In this document: positions 1-8,125 of the stretch, piece after piece
Numbering within the stretch: position 1 is the stretch's first letter
Layout of the letters: each line of letters starts with the position of its first letter
Assembly: GCA_046074645.1 (NCBI GenBank)
Contig: JBJTOP010000073.1
Coordinates: forward strand, 1-27,944
Origin: SXXK01 sp046074645
GTDB lineage: Bacteria; Planctomycetota; Planctomycetia; Planctomycetales; Planctomycetaceae
Direction: 5' to 3'
Length of the DNA: 27,944 nt
Position numbers and translations under genes: made by a program
Notes under the pieces: model-generated
Seen by the model: the letters and a program-made list of their open reading frames with translations, nothing else
What the model was told of the DNA's origin: nothing
The model's database searches: none

Positions 1-250
1 TGTCGGCCGCTGCGTGGCAGACAGCGGAGTGATTCAGTGGCCGTCCGGCACGGTGGGACAGTTCGTTGCAGAAGTCTGTTTCCGTGCGTTCGCCACGCTC
101 CATGTGCCACTGCCACTGATCCTGGAAGAGAAACTTCCTGATGGCGTCCTCTGACAGGCCGGTAACGTCCATCAGGTTGCGACACATCAGGTCGTGAGAA
201 AAGTGCACAAGCACGTTTCCCATGTCAAAGAAGCAAGTGCGAACAGGCAT
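1..250 (-). CDS. HAD-superfamily hydrolase, YihX-like (N-terminal part, runs off left edge)
   Basis: Reading the minus strand from an ATG at 250 gives 83 residues open to the window edge. Residues 7-13 are FFDMGNV, the HAD motif I with the nucleophile Asp at residue 9; the Gly-Asn after it is typical of YihX-type alpha-D-glucose-1-phosphate phosphatases. Further on, WHMERGERTETDF matches the cap-region pattern HxxERGExxxxxF of that family. Motifs II-IV and the C-terminus lie outside the window, so substrate cannot be inferred beyond phosphorylated small molecules. The gene is divergent from leuC, sharing a 287-bp gap. No clear Shine-Dalgarno is seen. The start is chosen because motif I should lie within the first ten or so residues. 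Confidence 0.85.
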   Translation of the reverse strand, partial: MPVRTCFFDMGNVLVHFSHDLMCRNLMDVTGLSEDAIRKFLFQDQWQWHMERGERTETDFCNELSHRAGRPLNHSAVCHAAAD

Positions 251-454
251 GGTGAAAGCTCGCGCGTGCCGCAGGGACGGCACGCATGGCGGAAGGGGGG
301 AAGCGCCGGACGACCCGCGCGGAGTTCTGACCGCACGCGTTTTAGCAGGAACAATTGGAAAAAACAGAACAGCTGGTTGTTTCCGGCAGCGACGAATTCT
401 GCTTTCCACTCGCGAAACCGCTGGCCCTGCGGTGAATCTGACGCGTTTTCAGAG

Positions 455-460
455 TATAAT
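455..460 (+). promoter_or_regulatory. Candidate -10 box for leuC
   Basis: TATAAT at 455-460 is a perfect sigma-70-type -10 hexamer. The best -35 is weak (GTGAAT, 432-437, 17-bp spacer). The predicted transcript would start near 467 and have a leader of about 70 nt before the leuC ATG. The rest of the 251-537 gap shows no gene I can support: its open frames are not protein-like. Confidence 0.45.
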
Positions 461-537
461 GGCCGAACAATGAATGTTCCTGTTTTGCCTGCGCGGCTGC
501 CAGATTCCATTTTCTCTCAACCAGTACCCCACCTCCC

Positions 538-1947
538 ATGGCTGACACTCGAAATCTGTTCAACAAAATCTGGGACCTGCACACCGTCCGACAACTTCCC
601 GGCGGTCAGACACAGCTCTTCATCGGGCTGCATTTGATCCACGAAGTCACCAGTCCTCAGGCCTTCGAGATCCTGCGGGATCGCGGACTAAAAGTTGCTT
701 TCCCGCAGCGAACAATCGCAACGGTCGATCACATCGTTCCCACAGCCATACAGACTCGCCCGTTTGTTGATGACCTTGCCGAACAGATGATGTCGGCGAT
801 CGAGCGAAACTGTGCGGAATTCGGCGTCACGCTGCTGAATCTGACCGACGAACGTCAGGGCATCGTGCACGTCGTAGGACCAGAGCAGGGGCTCACTCAG
901 CCGGGCATGACGATCGTCTGCGGCGACAGCCACACAAGCACTCACGGCGCGTTCGGCAGTATCGCCCTGGGGATCGGCACCAGTAACGTGGCCGAGGTCC
1001 TCGCCACCCAGACCATGTTTCTCAGCCGACCAAAGGTCCGCCGAGTGGTGGTCAATGGAGCGCTTTTACCGGGCGTTTACGCCAAAGATGTGATCCTGCA
1101 CATCATACAAAAGCTGGGTGTTCAGGGCGGTGTTGGATATGCCTATGAATTCGCGGGCACGACGTTCGATGCGATGTCCATGGAAGAACGGATGACAGTC
1201 TGCAACATGAGCATTGAAGGGGGGGCTCGCTGCGGCTACATCAACCCGGACCAGAAAACAGTCGACTACCTCCGTGGCCGCCCGGCTGCTCCGCAGGGCC
1301 CCGAGTTTGATCGCGCCGCTGCATGGTGGCTCAGCCTCGCATCGGGACCCGACGCCCAGTTCGACGACGAAGTGGTGTTCAACGCTGCCGATATCGAGCC
1401 CACAGTCACCTGGGGCATCACTCCAGCCCAGTCCGTCGGTGTCAGCCAGGCACTCCCGCGACTGGCCAACGTTGCCGCCGGCGAACAAAAACTGATCCGC
1501 GAGGCGCTCGACTTTATGGGACTCAGCGAAGGTCAGTCGATTCGGGGAACCCGGATCGACGTTGCTTTTATCGGTTCCTGCACGAACTCCAGGATTTCCG
1601 ACCTGCGTGAGGCGGCGCGGGTGGTTCAAGGTCACAAAGTGGCTGCCCACGTTCGTGCGATCGTCGTCCCCGGCTCACAGTTGGTCCGAAAACAGGCAAT
1701 GTCCGAAGGTCTTGACCGGATCTTCGAAGAAGCTGGATTCGAATGGCGGGCCGCCGGATGTTCCATGTGCCTTGCCATGAATCCGGATAAGCTGCAGGGG
1801 CGTGAGGTGTGTGCGTCGTCTTCCAATCGCAATTTTAAAGGACGCCAGGGAAGCCCCACCGGCCGCACGCTGCTGATGAGTCCTGCAATGGTCGCTGCCG
1901 CCGCTGTGGCCGGCTGCGTGACTGATCTTAGACACCCTACCGCTTGA
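538..1947 (+). CDS. leuC: 3-isopropylmalate dehydratase large subunit
   Basis: LeuC isomerises 2-isopropylmalate to 3-isopropylmalate in leucine biosynthesis, together with LeuD, in the cytoplasm. The 469-residue product has the usual length. It starts with the family pattern NLFNKIWDLH, and carries GDSHTSTHGAFG near residue 130. The [4Fe-4S] ligands are Cys348 (GSCTNSR) and Cys408/Cys411 (GCSMC), the exact spacing of the E. coli enzyme. The substrate-loop pattern SSSNRNFKGRQG follows. No leuD lies next to it: the next gene is on the opposite strand and overlaps the leuC end by 11 bp. A -10-like TATAAT lies 78 bp upstream of the start; no good Shine-Dalgarno precedes the ATG. Confidence 0.97.
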   Translation: MADTRNLFNKIWDLHTVRQLPGGQTQLFIGLHLIHEVTSPQAFEILRDRGLKVAFPQRTIATVDHIVPTAIQTRPFVDDLAEQMMSAIERNCAEFGVTLLNLTDERQGIVHVVGPEQGLTQPGMTIVCGDSHTSTHGAFGSIALGIGTSNVAEVLATQTMFLSRPKVRRVVVNGALLPGVYAKDVILHIIQKLGVQGGVGYAYEFAGTTFDAMSMEERMTVCNMSIEGGARCGYINPDQKTVDYLRGRPAAPQGPEFDRAAAWWLSLASGPDAQFDDEVVFNAADIEPTVTWGITPAQSVGVSQALPRLANVAAGEQKLIREALDFMGLSEGQSIRGTRIDVAFIGSCTNSRISDLREAARVVQGHKVAAHVRAIVVPGSQLVRKQAMSEGLDRIFEEAGFEWRAAGCSMCLAMNPDKLQGREVCASSSNRNFKGRQGSPTGRTLLMSPAMVAAAAVAGCVTDLRHPTA

Positions 1948-2845
1948 ATTCGGATTTGCGATTAGCGGAATTTGTCGAGTTGACAGCGCGAATCAGTTTG
2001 GGTTGAGTGTTTTCGTTGGTCTGGCTGCGGTTCACAAGCGTTCGACCGCTATTGCCGCGAAACTCAGCCGCAAGGTTAGGCGGCATTATCCAGCGGCGAA
2101 CCGCCTCGCCCTCCTGTGTTGGCTGCAGAAGTTCCGCTGCAGCCTGACCCTGAAAAGCGGCAGCCGTTGATACTTCGGACAGTGGCAGAGCGTCAATGGT
2201 TTTCGCCGAGGAGGCCAGGGGACTGAGGCGGCTGGAGAATGCCGACGAAGGCGGAAGGGAATCAGCCAACTGCCGTGACAACAATGCGGCTTGCGTTTTG
2301 TTTTCCAAAGCAGGGGAGGCATAAAGACTGGAGAGAATGTCCCATCCAGAGATGTTTCCGCCCATTGCAGTGGCAGCATAGTCAGTTGTAATCCGATCGC
2401 GCCTGGCCGTGATTTGAAGCACTGAGGGATATTTTTTGGAGACGAGAGTCAGGCTGTGTTCGGGAAACGTCCAGGACAGCGAATCCAGAGGCAAATTGGA
2501 AGGGCCGCTGTATTCGTGGCGGTTGGCTTTGTCTGCCGACAGGCTGCGAAGTAAGGAAACGGGCGGCAAAAGTTGGGATAATTTTGCCAGCTGAGGCTGC
2601 AGGATGTTCTCGATGAGTTGCAGCGAGCCGGCGGCCACTTCTTCCGGTTGGTATTGATCAGCACTTCGGAGCACATCCGCTGCGGGACGGCGGGGCACTT
2701 TAAATGACAGTGTGAAAACCGTGGCCGTCGATGCGTGCAGCCGAACTTCTGCCTGAACCGGTACAGCGCACGCACACACACCACAGATGGTTAACATCAG
2801 GGCAGCAGCGGGAACCGGAACGCGGAGATTGATCCAGCGAGTCAT
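1937..2845 (-). CDS. Secreted protein of unknown function
   Basis: I do not recognise the family of this 302-residue product. Residues 1-33 form a signal peptide: basic start (MTRWINLR), a hydrophobic stretch with LMLTICGVCACAV, and a likely cleavage after VQA. The mature part has no obvious catalytic motif, is Ser/Ala/Leu-rich, and ends in an Asn/Ser/Lys-rich tail that looks disordered. The middle (around residues 105-150) looks beta-rich. Its stop overlaps the end of leuC tail to tail by 11 bp. It is divergent from the YTV-like gene. It is probably an exported, lineage-restricted protein; the coding call rests on a long frame, a clean signal peptide and a compatible position. Confidence 0.7.
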   Translation of the reverse strand: MTRWINLRVPVPAAALMLTICGVCACAVPVQAEVRLHASTATVFTLSFKVPRRPAADVLRSADQYQPEEVAAGSLQLIENILQPQLAKLSQLLPPVSLLRSLSADKANRHEYSGPSNLPLDSLSWTFPEHSLTLVSKKYPSVLQITARRDRITTDYAATAMGGNISGWDILSSLYASPALENKTQAALLSRQLADSLPPSSAFSSRLSPLASSAKTIDALPLSEVSTAAAFQGQAAAELLQPTQEGEAVRRWIMPPNLAAEFRGNSGRTLVNRSQTNENTQPKLIRAVNSTNSANRKSEFKR

Positions 2846-2951
2846 AAGGAAGCGGACCTATGACCTTTAGCAACCATGCAGGTCATACCAAAAGGAAACG
2901 AATGATTTTCTTCGCCATCTTCCCTGTATGCACAGTTGTTTCCAGATTCAC

Positions 2952-3137
2952 TCATTTGACTTCGGCGCAAAACCAGCGCATCGTGCCCAGTCTGGTTGAC
3001 TTGTAGGGGTTGTAACGGTTGTAAGCATGGCAGATTCCATTGAATTCGCTGGAAAAATCAGTTTCCGATGGCTTTCTCTTTGAGAGCAGTTGGCGTAGCT
3101 GGGTAACCTGAAACGAAGGATTTCGAGTTACCATCAT
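2952..3137 (-). CDS. Possible small protein, unknown
   Basis: A 61-codon frame with two ATGs at its start (3137 and 3134) encodes a basic, aromatic-rich peptide with a segment YNRYNPYKSTRL. It has no signal peptide and no family I recognise. Its start lies only 24 bp from the divergent YTV-like gene, leaving little room for two promoters, and no strong Shine-Dalgarno is visible. It may be only a chance frame in the 316-bp gap 2846-3161, which otherwise holds nothing I can identify. Confidence 0.25.
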   Translation of the reverse strand: MMVTRNPSFQVTQLRQLLSKRKPSETDFSSEFNGICHAYNRYNPYKSTRLGTMRWFCAEVK

Positions 3138-3161
3138 GTTGAGATTTCCAGGGTATCTGTC

Positions 3162-4391
3162 ATGCCGCGGTCATTGACCTTCTTCCTGCTGTGTGCCCTC
3201 ACAGTCATTCTCAGCCCGTTCTGCAGCTCGACGGTGGCTGCGGGTGTTTGCGGTGTTTCCTCGTACGCCTGCTGTCCGCCCCCGGCCTGCGCTACGGCAT
3301 CCTGCTACACGGCCTGTCGCGTAACGACCGAAACCTGTCTGCAGACCGTTTGCGAAACGGTCTGGGAACCTGAAGAGTGTCAGACAAAGCGAACCGTCTA
3401 TGAAAATGTCTGGGAAGACGTGCAGACAACCTGCTATCGCACTGTCTCAGAAACAACGTACCGGGACGAGCAGTACACGGTCAGCCGCCCGGTGACGGAA
3501 ACCGTCATGCGTGAGGAGCAGTGGTATGAGCAGCGTCCGGTGGTGGAACGCCAGTACCGCAACTGCACACGAATGGTCCAGCGTCCGGTCTGGCAGGACT
3601 GTGAACGCCGGACGTGTTACACAGTTCTGAAGCCGGTGACTGAAACGGTTCAGCAGGAATGTCGTCAGACTGTGATGAAGTGTGTTTCAGAAACCATCAA
3701 CCAGGAGCGCTGCTGGACGGTCCTGCGCCCCGAGGTGAGGACTCAGACAGTACAGCGGACGGTCGGAGAATGGCAGGTTCAGAATCAGACGCTGCCTGGT
3801 GCGGTTATGCCGCGGCTCGTGTTCGGCCCCTGGGGACCTCAGGTGTGTCCGGTCCAGTGTCCGCCGCGTGTCGTTTCACGTCGCGTGTGGTGTCCGAGGG
3901 TCGTTCAGCAACAGGTGTCCTGCACTGTAATGGTGCCGCAGATTGTCCGTCAGACATGTCCTGTTCAGGTGACGAGGTACGTGCCCGAGATCATTGTGCG
4001 AAAAGTGCCGGTGACGGTCACACGGATGGTGCCGGAGCAGGTGGTGCAGAAGATCCCGTACCGGGTCTGCCGCATGGAGACAGAGACGATCACGGAGCGG
4101 ATTCCGTATGACGTCTGCCGGATGGTCTCCGAACGAAAAACTCGTCAGGTGCCGTGTACGGTCTGCAAAATTGTCACGGAAACTCAGACCCGCAAAGTGC
4201 CCGTGTGCACAAGCCGCCAGTTGCCGTACACAAGCACCCGCAAGGTCTGTCGCACGGTTCCTCGTGAAGTCACCACAACAAGCACCCGCATGATCGCCAA
4301 ACAGGTGCTCAGGCAGGTTCCTGTTACGCGACAGGTGCTGATGCCGGTGACCGTCTGGCAGCCGGCATTCTCGGCCCCGTGTCAGCCCTGA
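3162..4391 (+). CDS. Secreted cysteine-rich YTV-type repeat protein (putative cell-wall protein)
   Basis: The 409-residue product begins with a signal peptide (hydrophobic residues 5-27, cleavage near VAAG) and has about 28 cysteines after it. Two blocks show an exact 16-residue period. Block one, residues 104-199, has six units of the type xYTVxRPVTETVxxEx; block two, residues 266-345, has five units of the type VPYxVCRMVxExxxRK. A Pro/Trp/Cys-rich linker (about 200-265) joins them, and looser repeats continue to the end. The motifs match the planctomycete YTV domain, known from large proteins proposed to build the Rhodopirellula cell wall. The likely role is structural, outside the cytoplasmic membrane, with disulfide cross-links; this is inference. 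AGGG at 3151-3154 may serve as ribosome binding site. Thr, Val and Arg dominate and no catalytic motif is seen. Confidence 0.85.
   Translation: MPRSLTFFLLCALTVILSPFCSSTVAAGVCGVSSYACCPPPACATASCYTACRVTTETCLQTVCETVWEPEECQTKRTVYENVWEDVQTTCYRTVSETTYRDEQYTVSRPVTETVMREEQWYEQRPVVERQYRNCTRMVQRPVWQDCERRTCYTVLKPVTETVQQECRQTVMKCVSETINQERCWTVLRPEVRTQTVQRTVGEWQVQNQTLPGAVMPRLVFGPWGPQVCPVQCPPRVVSRRVWCPRVVQQQVSCTVMVPQIVRQTCPVQVTRYVPEIIVRKVPVTVTRMVPEQVVQKIPYRVCRMETETITERIPYDVCRMVSERKTRQVPCTVCKIVTETQTRKVPVCTSRQLPYTSTRKVCRTVPREVTTTSTRMIAKQVLRQVPVTRQVLMPVTVWQPAFSAPCQP
3471..3758 (+). repeat. Six coding 48-bp units (16-residue repeats), N-terminal block of the YTV-like protein
   Basis: Units begin at 3471, 3519, 3567, 3615, 3663 and 3711. 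The protein pattern is approximately x-[YW]-T-V-x-[RK]-P-V-x-E-x-x-x-x-[EQR]-x; units two and three are the most divergent. The period equals that of the second block although the consensus differs. Confidence 0.75.
3957..4196 (+). repeat. Five coding 48-bp units (16-residue repeats), C-terminal block of the YTV-like protein
   Basis: Units begin at 3957, 4005, 4053, 4101 and 4149 and end at 4196 with no gap. Each encodes [CVI]P-x-x-V-[TC]-[RK]-[YMI]-x-x-E-x-x-x-x-[KQR]. The protein pattern is better kept than the DNA, which argues for selection and against a recent duplication. Confidence 0.8.
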
Positions 4392-5527
4392 AAAAGTCCC
4401 GGCAGCGGCAGGAAGGCTGCTGAATCGGGCTCTGGCGGAAAGATGCTCCGAACCAGCACCTCTCGCAGCTCTTCAAGCCCCTCACCGGTGACTGCAGAAA
4501 CGCGAATTTCGTCTGTAAAGAGCAGCTCGGAGGACGACGTGCTGCCTGCCATGGCTGCATTTTTTTGAACAGCAGCAGCGGGTACTCCGCAAACCAGATC
4601 GCAGCGTGATCGGATCAGGATTCGTACGGGGCAGGCCCGAAACGGATCCCCGATGAGTTGAAGGTTCGGGAGCGGCAGATCGGCGGGAACCAGAATGCAG
4701 GCGGCATCACAGTCGCGGACAAGCCTGATCGTCCGCTGAATGCCCTCCGCCTCCAGCGGCGAACCGGGATTATCGTGCAGTCCTGCCGTGTCAGTAATGC
4801 ACAGCACTCGTCCTCCTGCCTGTGTTTCCGCTTCCACGGGGTCACGAGTGGTCCCGGCCACCGGAGAAACGATCGTTCGGGTCAGCCCGCAGAGAGCGTT
4901 GAGCAGGGAGGATTTGCCGGCGTTTGGGGGGCCAAACAGACCCACGCGGGCCGGACGCAGCAGCAGGTTCATGAAGGCGTCATGCCTGTGCAGTGCTGAG
5001 TGGGCTTCCCTGCGAATCGCCGGGTTGGCTGAGCTCAGCTGTGTCAGCGGTTCAATGAGTCGCCCATCCAGCTGCCGCAGAATCCAGTCGGCGGCCTGCC
5101 GAGTTCGGCACAGCGCGAGCGACTGCCGGACGGCGACGGCGATTCGGTCTTGAATCGACAACGGTGCCCCCACGTTTGCTGTGCCGATTTCTGTCTGGTC
5201 CAAAACCACGACTCCGGCTGTCACGAGGTCTGTCAGAATCCGTTGCACCGCGGCCGCTCCGCCGTGGCACTGAAGTTCCCAGCGACTGGTGGCCGTGCGA
5301 ATCAGCAGAACATCCTCGCCCCGCCATTGCCCAAACAGGATTCGATTCACTGGTGCATTGTGGATCGGTGCGTCGCTGATCACGGATACACCACGCTGGA
5401 AGCCGGACAGGGCGCGGGTAACGAGGTCGGCGTTTGCGAGTTCCAGCTGCAGCACTGCCACCGCCCCCGGCCCGTGAGGTGTGAGGCAGCAGACGGTCAT
5501 TTCTGGTTTTGCGGTTTCGGGGAGCAT
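4382..5527 (-). CDS. MnmE-like GTPase lacking the C-terminal catalytic end
   Basis: With the ATG at 5527 the product has 381 residues; the frame is open to 5629 but the MnmE family begins at about this Met (TVCCLTPHGPGAVAVLQLE). Residues 10-110 resemble the TrmE N-terminal folate-binding domain, including CHGGAAAVQRIL. A short helical region follows, then a G domain: P-loop GPPNAGKSS (199-207), GTTRDP switch, DTAGLHD (G3), RSRCD in place of NKxD (G4), SAVTGEG (G5). Canonical MnmE continues for about 90 more residues and ends in FCIGK, whose Cys is needed for tRNA wobble-uridine modification. This protein stops soon after the G domain (PLPGLFQG). The segment normally reading PGEFTxRAFxNGKxDL is also unrecognisable (ANVGAPLSIQDR). 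So it is an MnmE relative, probably not the tRNA-modifying enzyme. It is convergent with the YTV-like gene, overlapping by 10 bp. Confidence 0.82.
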   Translation of the reverse strand: MLPETAKPEMTVCCLTPHGPGAVAVLQLELANADLVTRALSGFQRGVSVISDAPIHNAPVNRILFGQWRGEDVLLIRTATSRWELQCHGGAAAVQRILTDLVTAGVVVLDQTEIGTANVGAPLSIQDRIAVAVRQSLALCRTRQAADWILRQLDGRLIEPLTQLSSANPAIRREAHSALHRHDAFMNLLLRPARVGLFGPPNAGKSSLLNALCGLTRTIVSPVAGTTRDPVEAETQAGGRVLCITDTAGLHDNPGSPLEAEGIQRTIRLVRDCDAACILVPADLPLPNLQLIGDPFRACPVRILIRSRCDLVCGVPAAAVQKNAAMAGSTSSSELLFTDEIRVSAVTGEGLEELREVLVRSIFPPEPDSAAFLPLPGLFQG

Positions 5528-5767
5528 GAGTCTTTCGGGGAGCAGAACGGAGGGTTGGGTGTGAAAGTGTGACAGTTGTGCTGGTCCGGGAAAAGTGAGG
5601 GGCAGATCTTTGCAGGGCCAGCGCCGCAATTTGCAGACTCTGCCTGCAGGTTGCTGGCAGACGGACCAGCCGAACGATAGAGTCTCTGGTCAGAAAATCG
5701 CAACGCGGCGCAGGATCACGCAGCGGGCCGATTAAACGGATCGGAAAAAGACATAGAAGGTTTCGCC

Positions 5768-6973
5768 ATGTCTGCGACAGCAGATCAGGTTTCAACATCC
5801 GTCACCGAGCGGCCGTCTGCCACCCCCGTATTACAGCCGGAAGCGGTTGCCGCGTCCAAGGGACCGCCGCACCATCTCTGCATCTGGCAGGGCCTGGGAC
5901 TGCCGAATTTCATCAGGCTGATGACCTGGAAACCCGAACTTTCCCGCAGCTGCCTCGATCGGCTCATCTCCTCGGCCATCATGAGCGTTGTCAACTCAAC
6001 GCTCAACACAGTCGACAAAGCCATCTGGGGGCGTCGCGTTCGCGCTCAGACGATTCAGCACGCTCCGGTGTTCATCCTCGGGCACTGGCGCAGCGGCACC
6101 ACCATGCTCCACAACCTGATGACACTCAACCCGAAACTCACCTTTCTGAATCTCTTCCAGTGTCTCTTTCCCGGACACTTCCTGCTCACCGAACGTTTCC
6201 TCGCGCCTGCCACCGAATTCCTGCTTCCCAAAACACGGCCAATGGACGAAGTGCCCGTGTCCTGGGCCAGTCCCCAGGAAGACGAAGTTGCCCTTGCCGT
6301 TGACTGCCTCCTCTCACCCTATATCATGCCCGCGTTCCAGGGCCGACTGGAAGTCTACGAACGCTTCCTCGACCCCGCAGACATGTCCGCTTCAGAACGT
6401 CACCGCTGGCAACGCTCACTTCTCAACCTGATTCGCAGAATGGCTGTTCGCAAAGACGGCCGCGTCGTGATGAAATCACCCTCGCACACCTATCGAGTGC
6501 CTGCCCTGCTGGAGCTCTTTCCCGACGCACGCTTCGTCTACATCCGACGCGATCCCAGAGCCGTCTACCAGTCAACGATGCACCTCAGAAAAACCATGTT
6601 CGCCGAGAACACGCTCGGCTCCATGAGACCGGATGTCTGGTCCGAAGAAGCACTCTACCTTTACGAAAAGTGTATTCGCAAGTATGAAAACACCAAGCAC
6701 TTGATTCCATCGGGACATCTTTTCGAGCTTCGCTTCGAAGACCTCGAAGCGTCACCGTTTGCGACTCTGCAGGCCCTCCATCAGTCACTCGGTCTCGAAG
6801 GCTGGTCGGAAGCCGAACCGCTTGTTCGTACCGAATGCGAAAAGCTGGCAGGCTATCGCAAGAACGCCTACAGAATGCCCCCGGAAACTCGTCAGCTTGT
6901 CGAATCCCGTCTCAAATGGGTCTTTGACCTCTACGGCTATCCCCTCAGTTCCGAAGAACGCCCTGGCGGCTGA
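5768..6973 (+). CDS. Sulfotransferase family protein
   Basis: The 401-residue product has the two signatures of PAPS-dependent sulfotransferases. HWRSGTT at residues 106-112 is the 5'-phosphosulfate loop, in the context FILGHWRSGTTMLHNLM. FVYIRRDPRAVYQST, at about residues 257-271, is the 3'-phosphate binding segment, preceded by MKSPSHTYRVPALLELFPDA. These match the Sulfotransfer_3-type families that are numerous in planctomycetes. The acceptor could be a polysaccharide, lipid or protein; the sequence does not say. No signal peptide is evident, in line with a cytoplasmic enzyme. AGAAGG at 5755-5760 gives a good ribosome binding site 7 nt from the ATG. It is divergent from the MnmE-like gene across 240 bp and convergent with the TPR lipoprotein gene. 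Confidence 0.92.
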   Translation: MSATADQVSTSVTERPSATPVLQPEAVAASKGPPHHLCIWQGLGLPNFIRLMTWKPELSRSCLDRLISSAIMSVVNSTLNTVDKAIWGRRVRAQTIQHAPVFILGHWRSGTTMLHNLMTLNPKLTFLNLFQCLFPGHFLLTERFLAPATEFLLPKTRPMDEVPVSWASPQEDEVALAVDCLLSPYIMPAFQGRLEVYERFLDPADMSASERHRWQRSLLNLIRRMAVRKDGRVVMKSPSHTYRVPALLELFPDARFVYIRRDPRAVYQSTMHLRKTMFAENTLGSMRPDVWSEEALYLYEKCIRKYENTKHLIPSGHLFELRFEDLEASPFATLQALHQSLGLEGWSEAEPLVRTECEKLAGYRKNAYRMPPETRQLVESRLKWVFDLYGYPLSSEERPGG

Positions 6974-7001
6974 CTTCCTCGCCCGACTCCGCCACGATTT
7001 C

Positions 7002-8108
7002 TCAGTTCGACAATGGCCTCGCTGAACGCCATGAGGGCGGATCCAGAGGTTTCGTGGCAGCAGACTTCGTTGATTGCACTGCCGTCCCGGGTCTGGTGGC
7101 ATCCAAAGTCTTCGCCGACGCCGGCTGCCGCAGGTCGTCATTCTGCTCGCCCTCCACTCCCTTCACGCCCCTCAGTCTGGATTCCCGAGGCGCCTCTTCG
7201 GACCAGCTTGCCCGCTGTATCCCCGAGCTCTGCGGCGCTACATTCCCTGAACCCTTCGCGCCCGCCCGACTTGCCAATCGCTCCGGGGACGATTTCGCTC
7301 GACCTGTCGCCGCATCGAACGACGCAACCGGCGACCGTCTCGACGTTGGTACCTCAGCGACATCTCGGGTTGCGCCCCCATCACTCAGATCCAGTGTGGC
7401 CAGCAATCGCCGCGACTGATCCGCTGTCTTCTGGTCCGGGTGCATGGATAACGCCTGCTGCAGCCACTCCGCAGCTTCCGCATCCTCGCCCTCCTCATGC
7501 AGCAGATAGCCGATGTTGTAATGCGCGGCTGGACCGCCGACAGCAAAGGTCAGGTGCGGCAGCGCCTGTTCCAGCAGCCCGTTTCTGGCCAGCGCGATTC
7601 CAAGCTCGTATCGGCAGGTCTGGTCGTGCGGTGATATTCGGCAGGCCTGTTCGAACGCGACTGTCGCCGAATTCCAGTCCTCCCGCTGCGAATACAGCTG
7701 GCCCAGCTCCAGTCGAATCTGTGTGTTGTCGGGATGCTGGCTGGCCAGTTTCTTCAGAATTTCTTCGGCCTGCTCAAATCGCCCGGTGGTGTTTTCCACC
7801 CGTGCGAGTCCGAGGTGTGCCTCAATGTTTTCCGGGTAGGCGACCGTCAGCTCGCGATAGCGTCGAAGTGCCTCGGAGTATTCCCCAACGTCCTCCTGAT
7901 ACCGCGCCCACGACAGCAGCGCCTTAGGAGTGTTTCTTCGAAAGGTCTTCTGAGCCTCGCGGAACTCCGGACTCAACTCCTCACCTGCCATACCCTCCCC
8001 GCGACCGGAAAACAAACCCGTCACACTGCTCCCCGCGCCCATCTGGCATCCACTGCTTCCAGCCAGCGTCAGGGCCGTGAATAATGCAACCAAAGTTTTT
8101 CCGGACAC
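7002..8108 (-). CDS. TPR-repeat lipoprotein
   Basis: I place the start at a GTG at 8108 rather than further upstream: AGGAGG lies 6 nt before it, and the resulting 368-residue protein begins directly with a lipoprotein signal (VSGKTLVALFTALTLAGSSGC, cut here in two parts: basic KT, then a hydrophobic run ending in SSGC with Cys21 as lipidation site). About five tetratricopeptide units follow, roughly residues 65-235, with recognisable YPEN, HPDN and HPDQ turns. The last 120 or so residues are rich in Ser, Ala, Pro and Arg and look disordered. TPR arrays bind other proteins; the partner is unknown. It lies 186 bp downstream of the HExxH gene on the same strand, so the two may be co-transcribed. 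Confidence 0.85.
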   Translation of the reverse strand: MSGKTLVALFTALTLAGSSGCQMGAGSSVTGLFSGRGEGMAGEELSPEFREAQKTFRRNTPKALLSWARYQEDVGEYSEALRRYRELTVAYPENIEAHLGLARVENTTGRFEQAEEILKKLASQHPDNTQIRLELGQLYSQREDWNSATVAFEQACRISPHDQTCRYELGIALARNGLLEQALPHLTFAVGGPAAHYNIGYLLHEEGEDAEAAEWLQQALSMHPDQKTADQSRRLLATLDLSDGGATRDVAEVPTSRRSPVASFDAATGRAKSSPERLASRAGAKGSGNVAPQSSGIQRASWSEEAPRESRLRGVKGVEGEQNDDLRQPASAKTLDATRPGTAVQSTKSAATKPLDPPSWRSARPLSN

Positions 8109-8111
8109 GCC

Positions 8112-8125
8112 ACACCTCCTGCACG
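8112..8125 (-). promoter_or_regulatory. Strong Shine-Dalgarno that sets the GTG start of the TPR lipoprotein
   Basis: On the minus strand AGGAGG is followed by six bases (TGTGGC) and GTG at 8108. This is the best ribosome binding site in this part of the window and argues against the longer 406-residue frame, whose extra N-terminal 38 residues would bury the lipoprotein signal. Confidence 0.7.

Noticed and set aside
5052..5798. 248-codon minus-strand frame overlapping the MnmE-like gene
   Set aside because: It lies out of frame over the N-terminal domain of the GTPase; the product is Arg/Pro/Thr-rich without family motifs, as is usual for shadow frames in GC-rich DNA.
7013..7927. 304-codon plus-strand frame opposite the TPR lipoprotein
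   Set aside because: Pro/Ser/Ala-rich antisense shadow. The minus-strand frame has a Shine-Dalgarno, a lipoprotein signal and TPR repeats.
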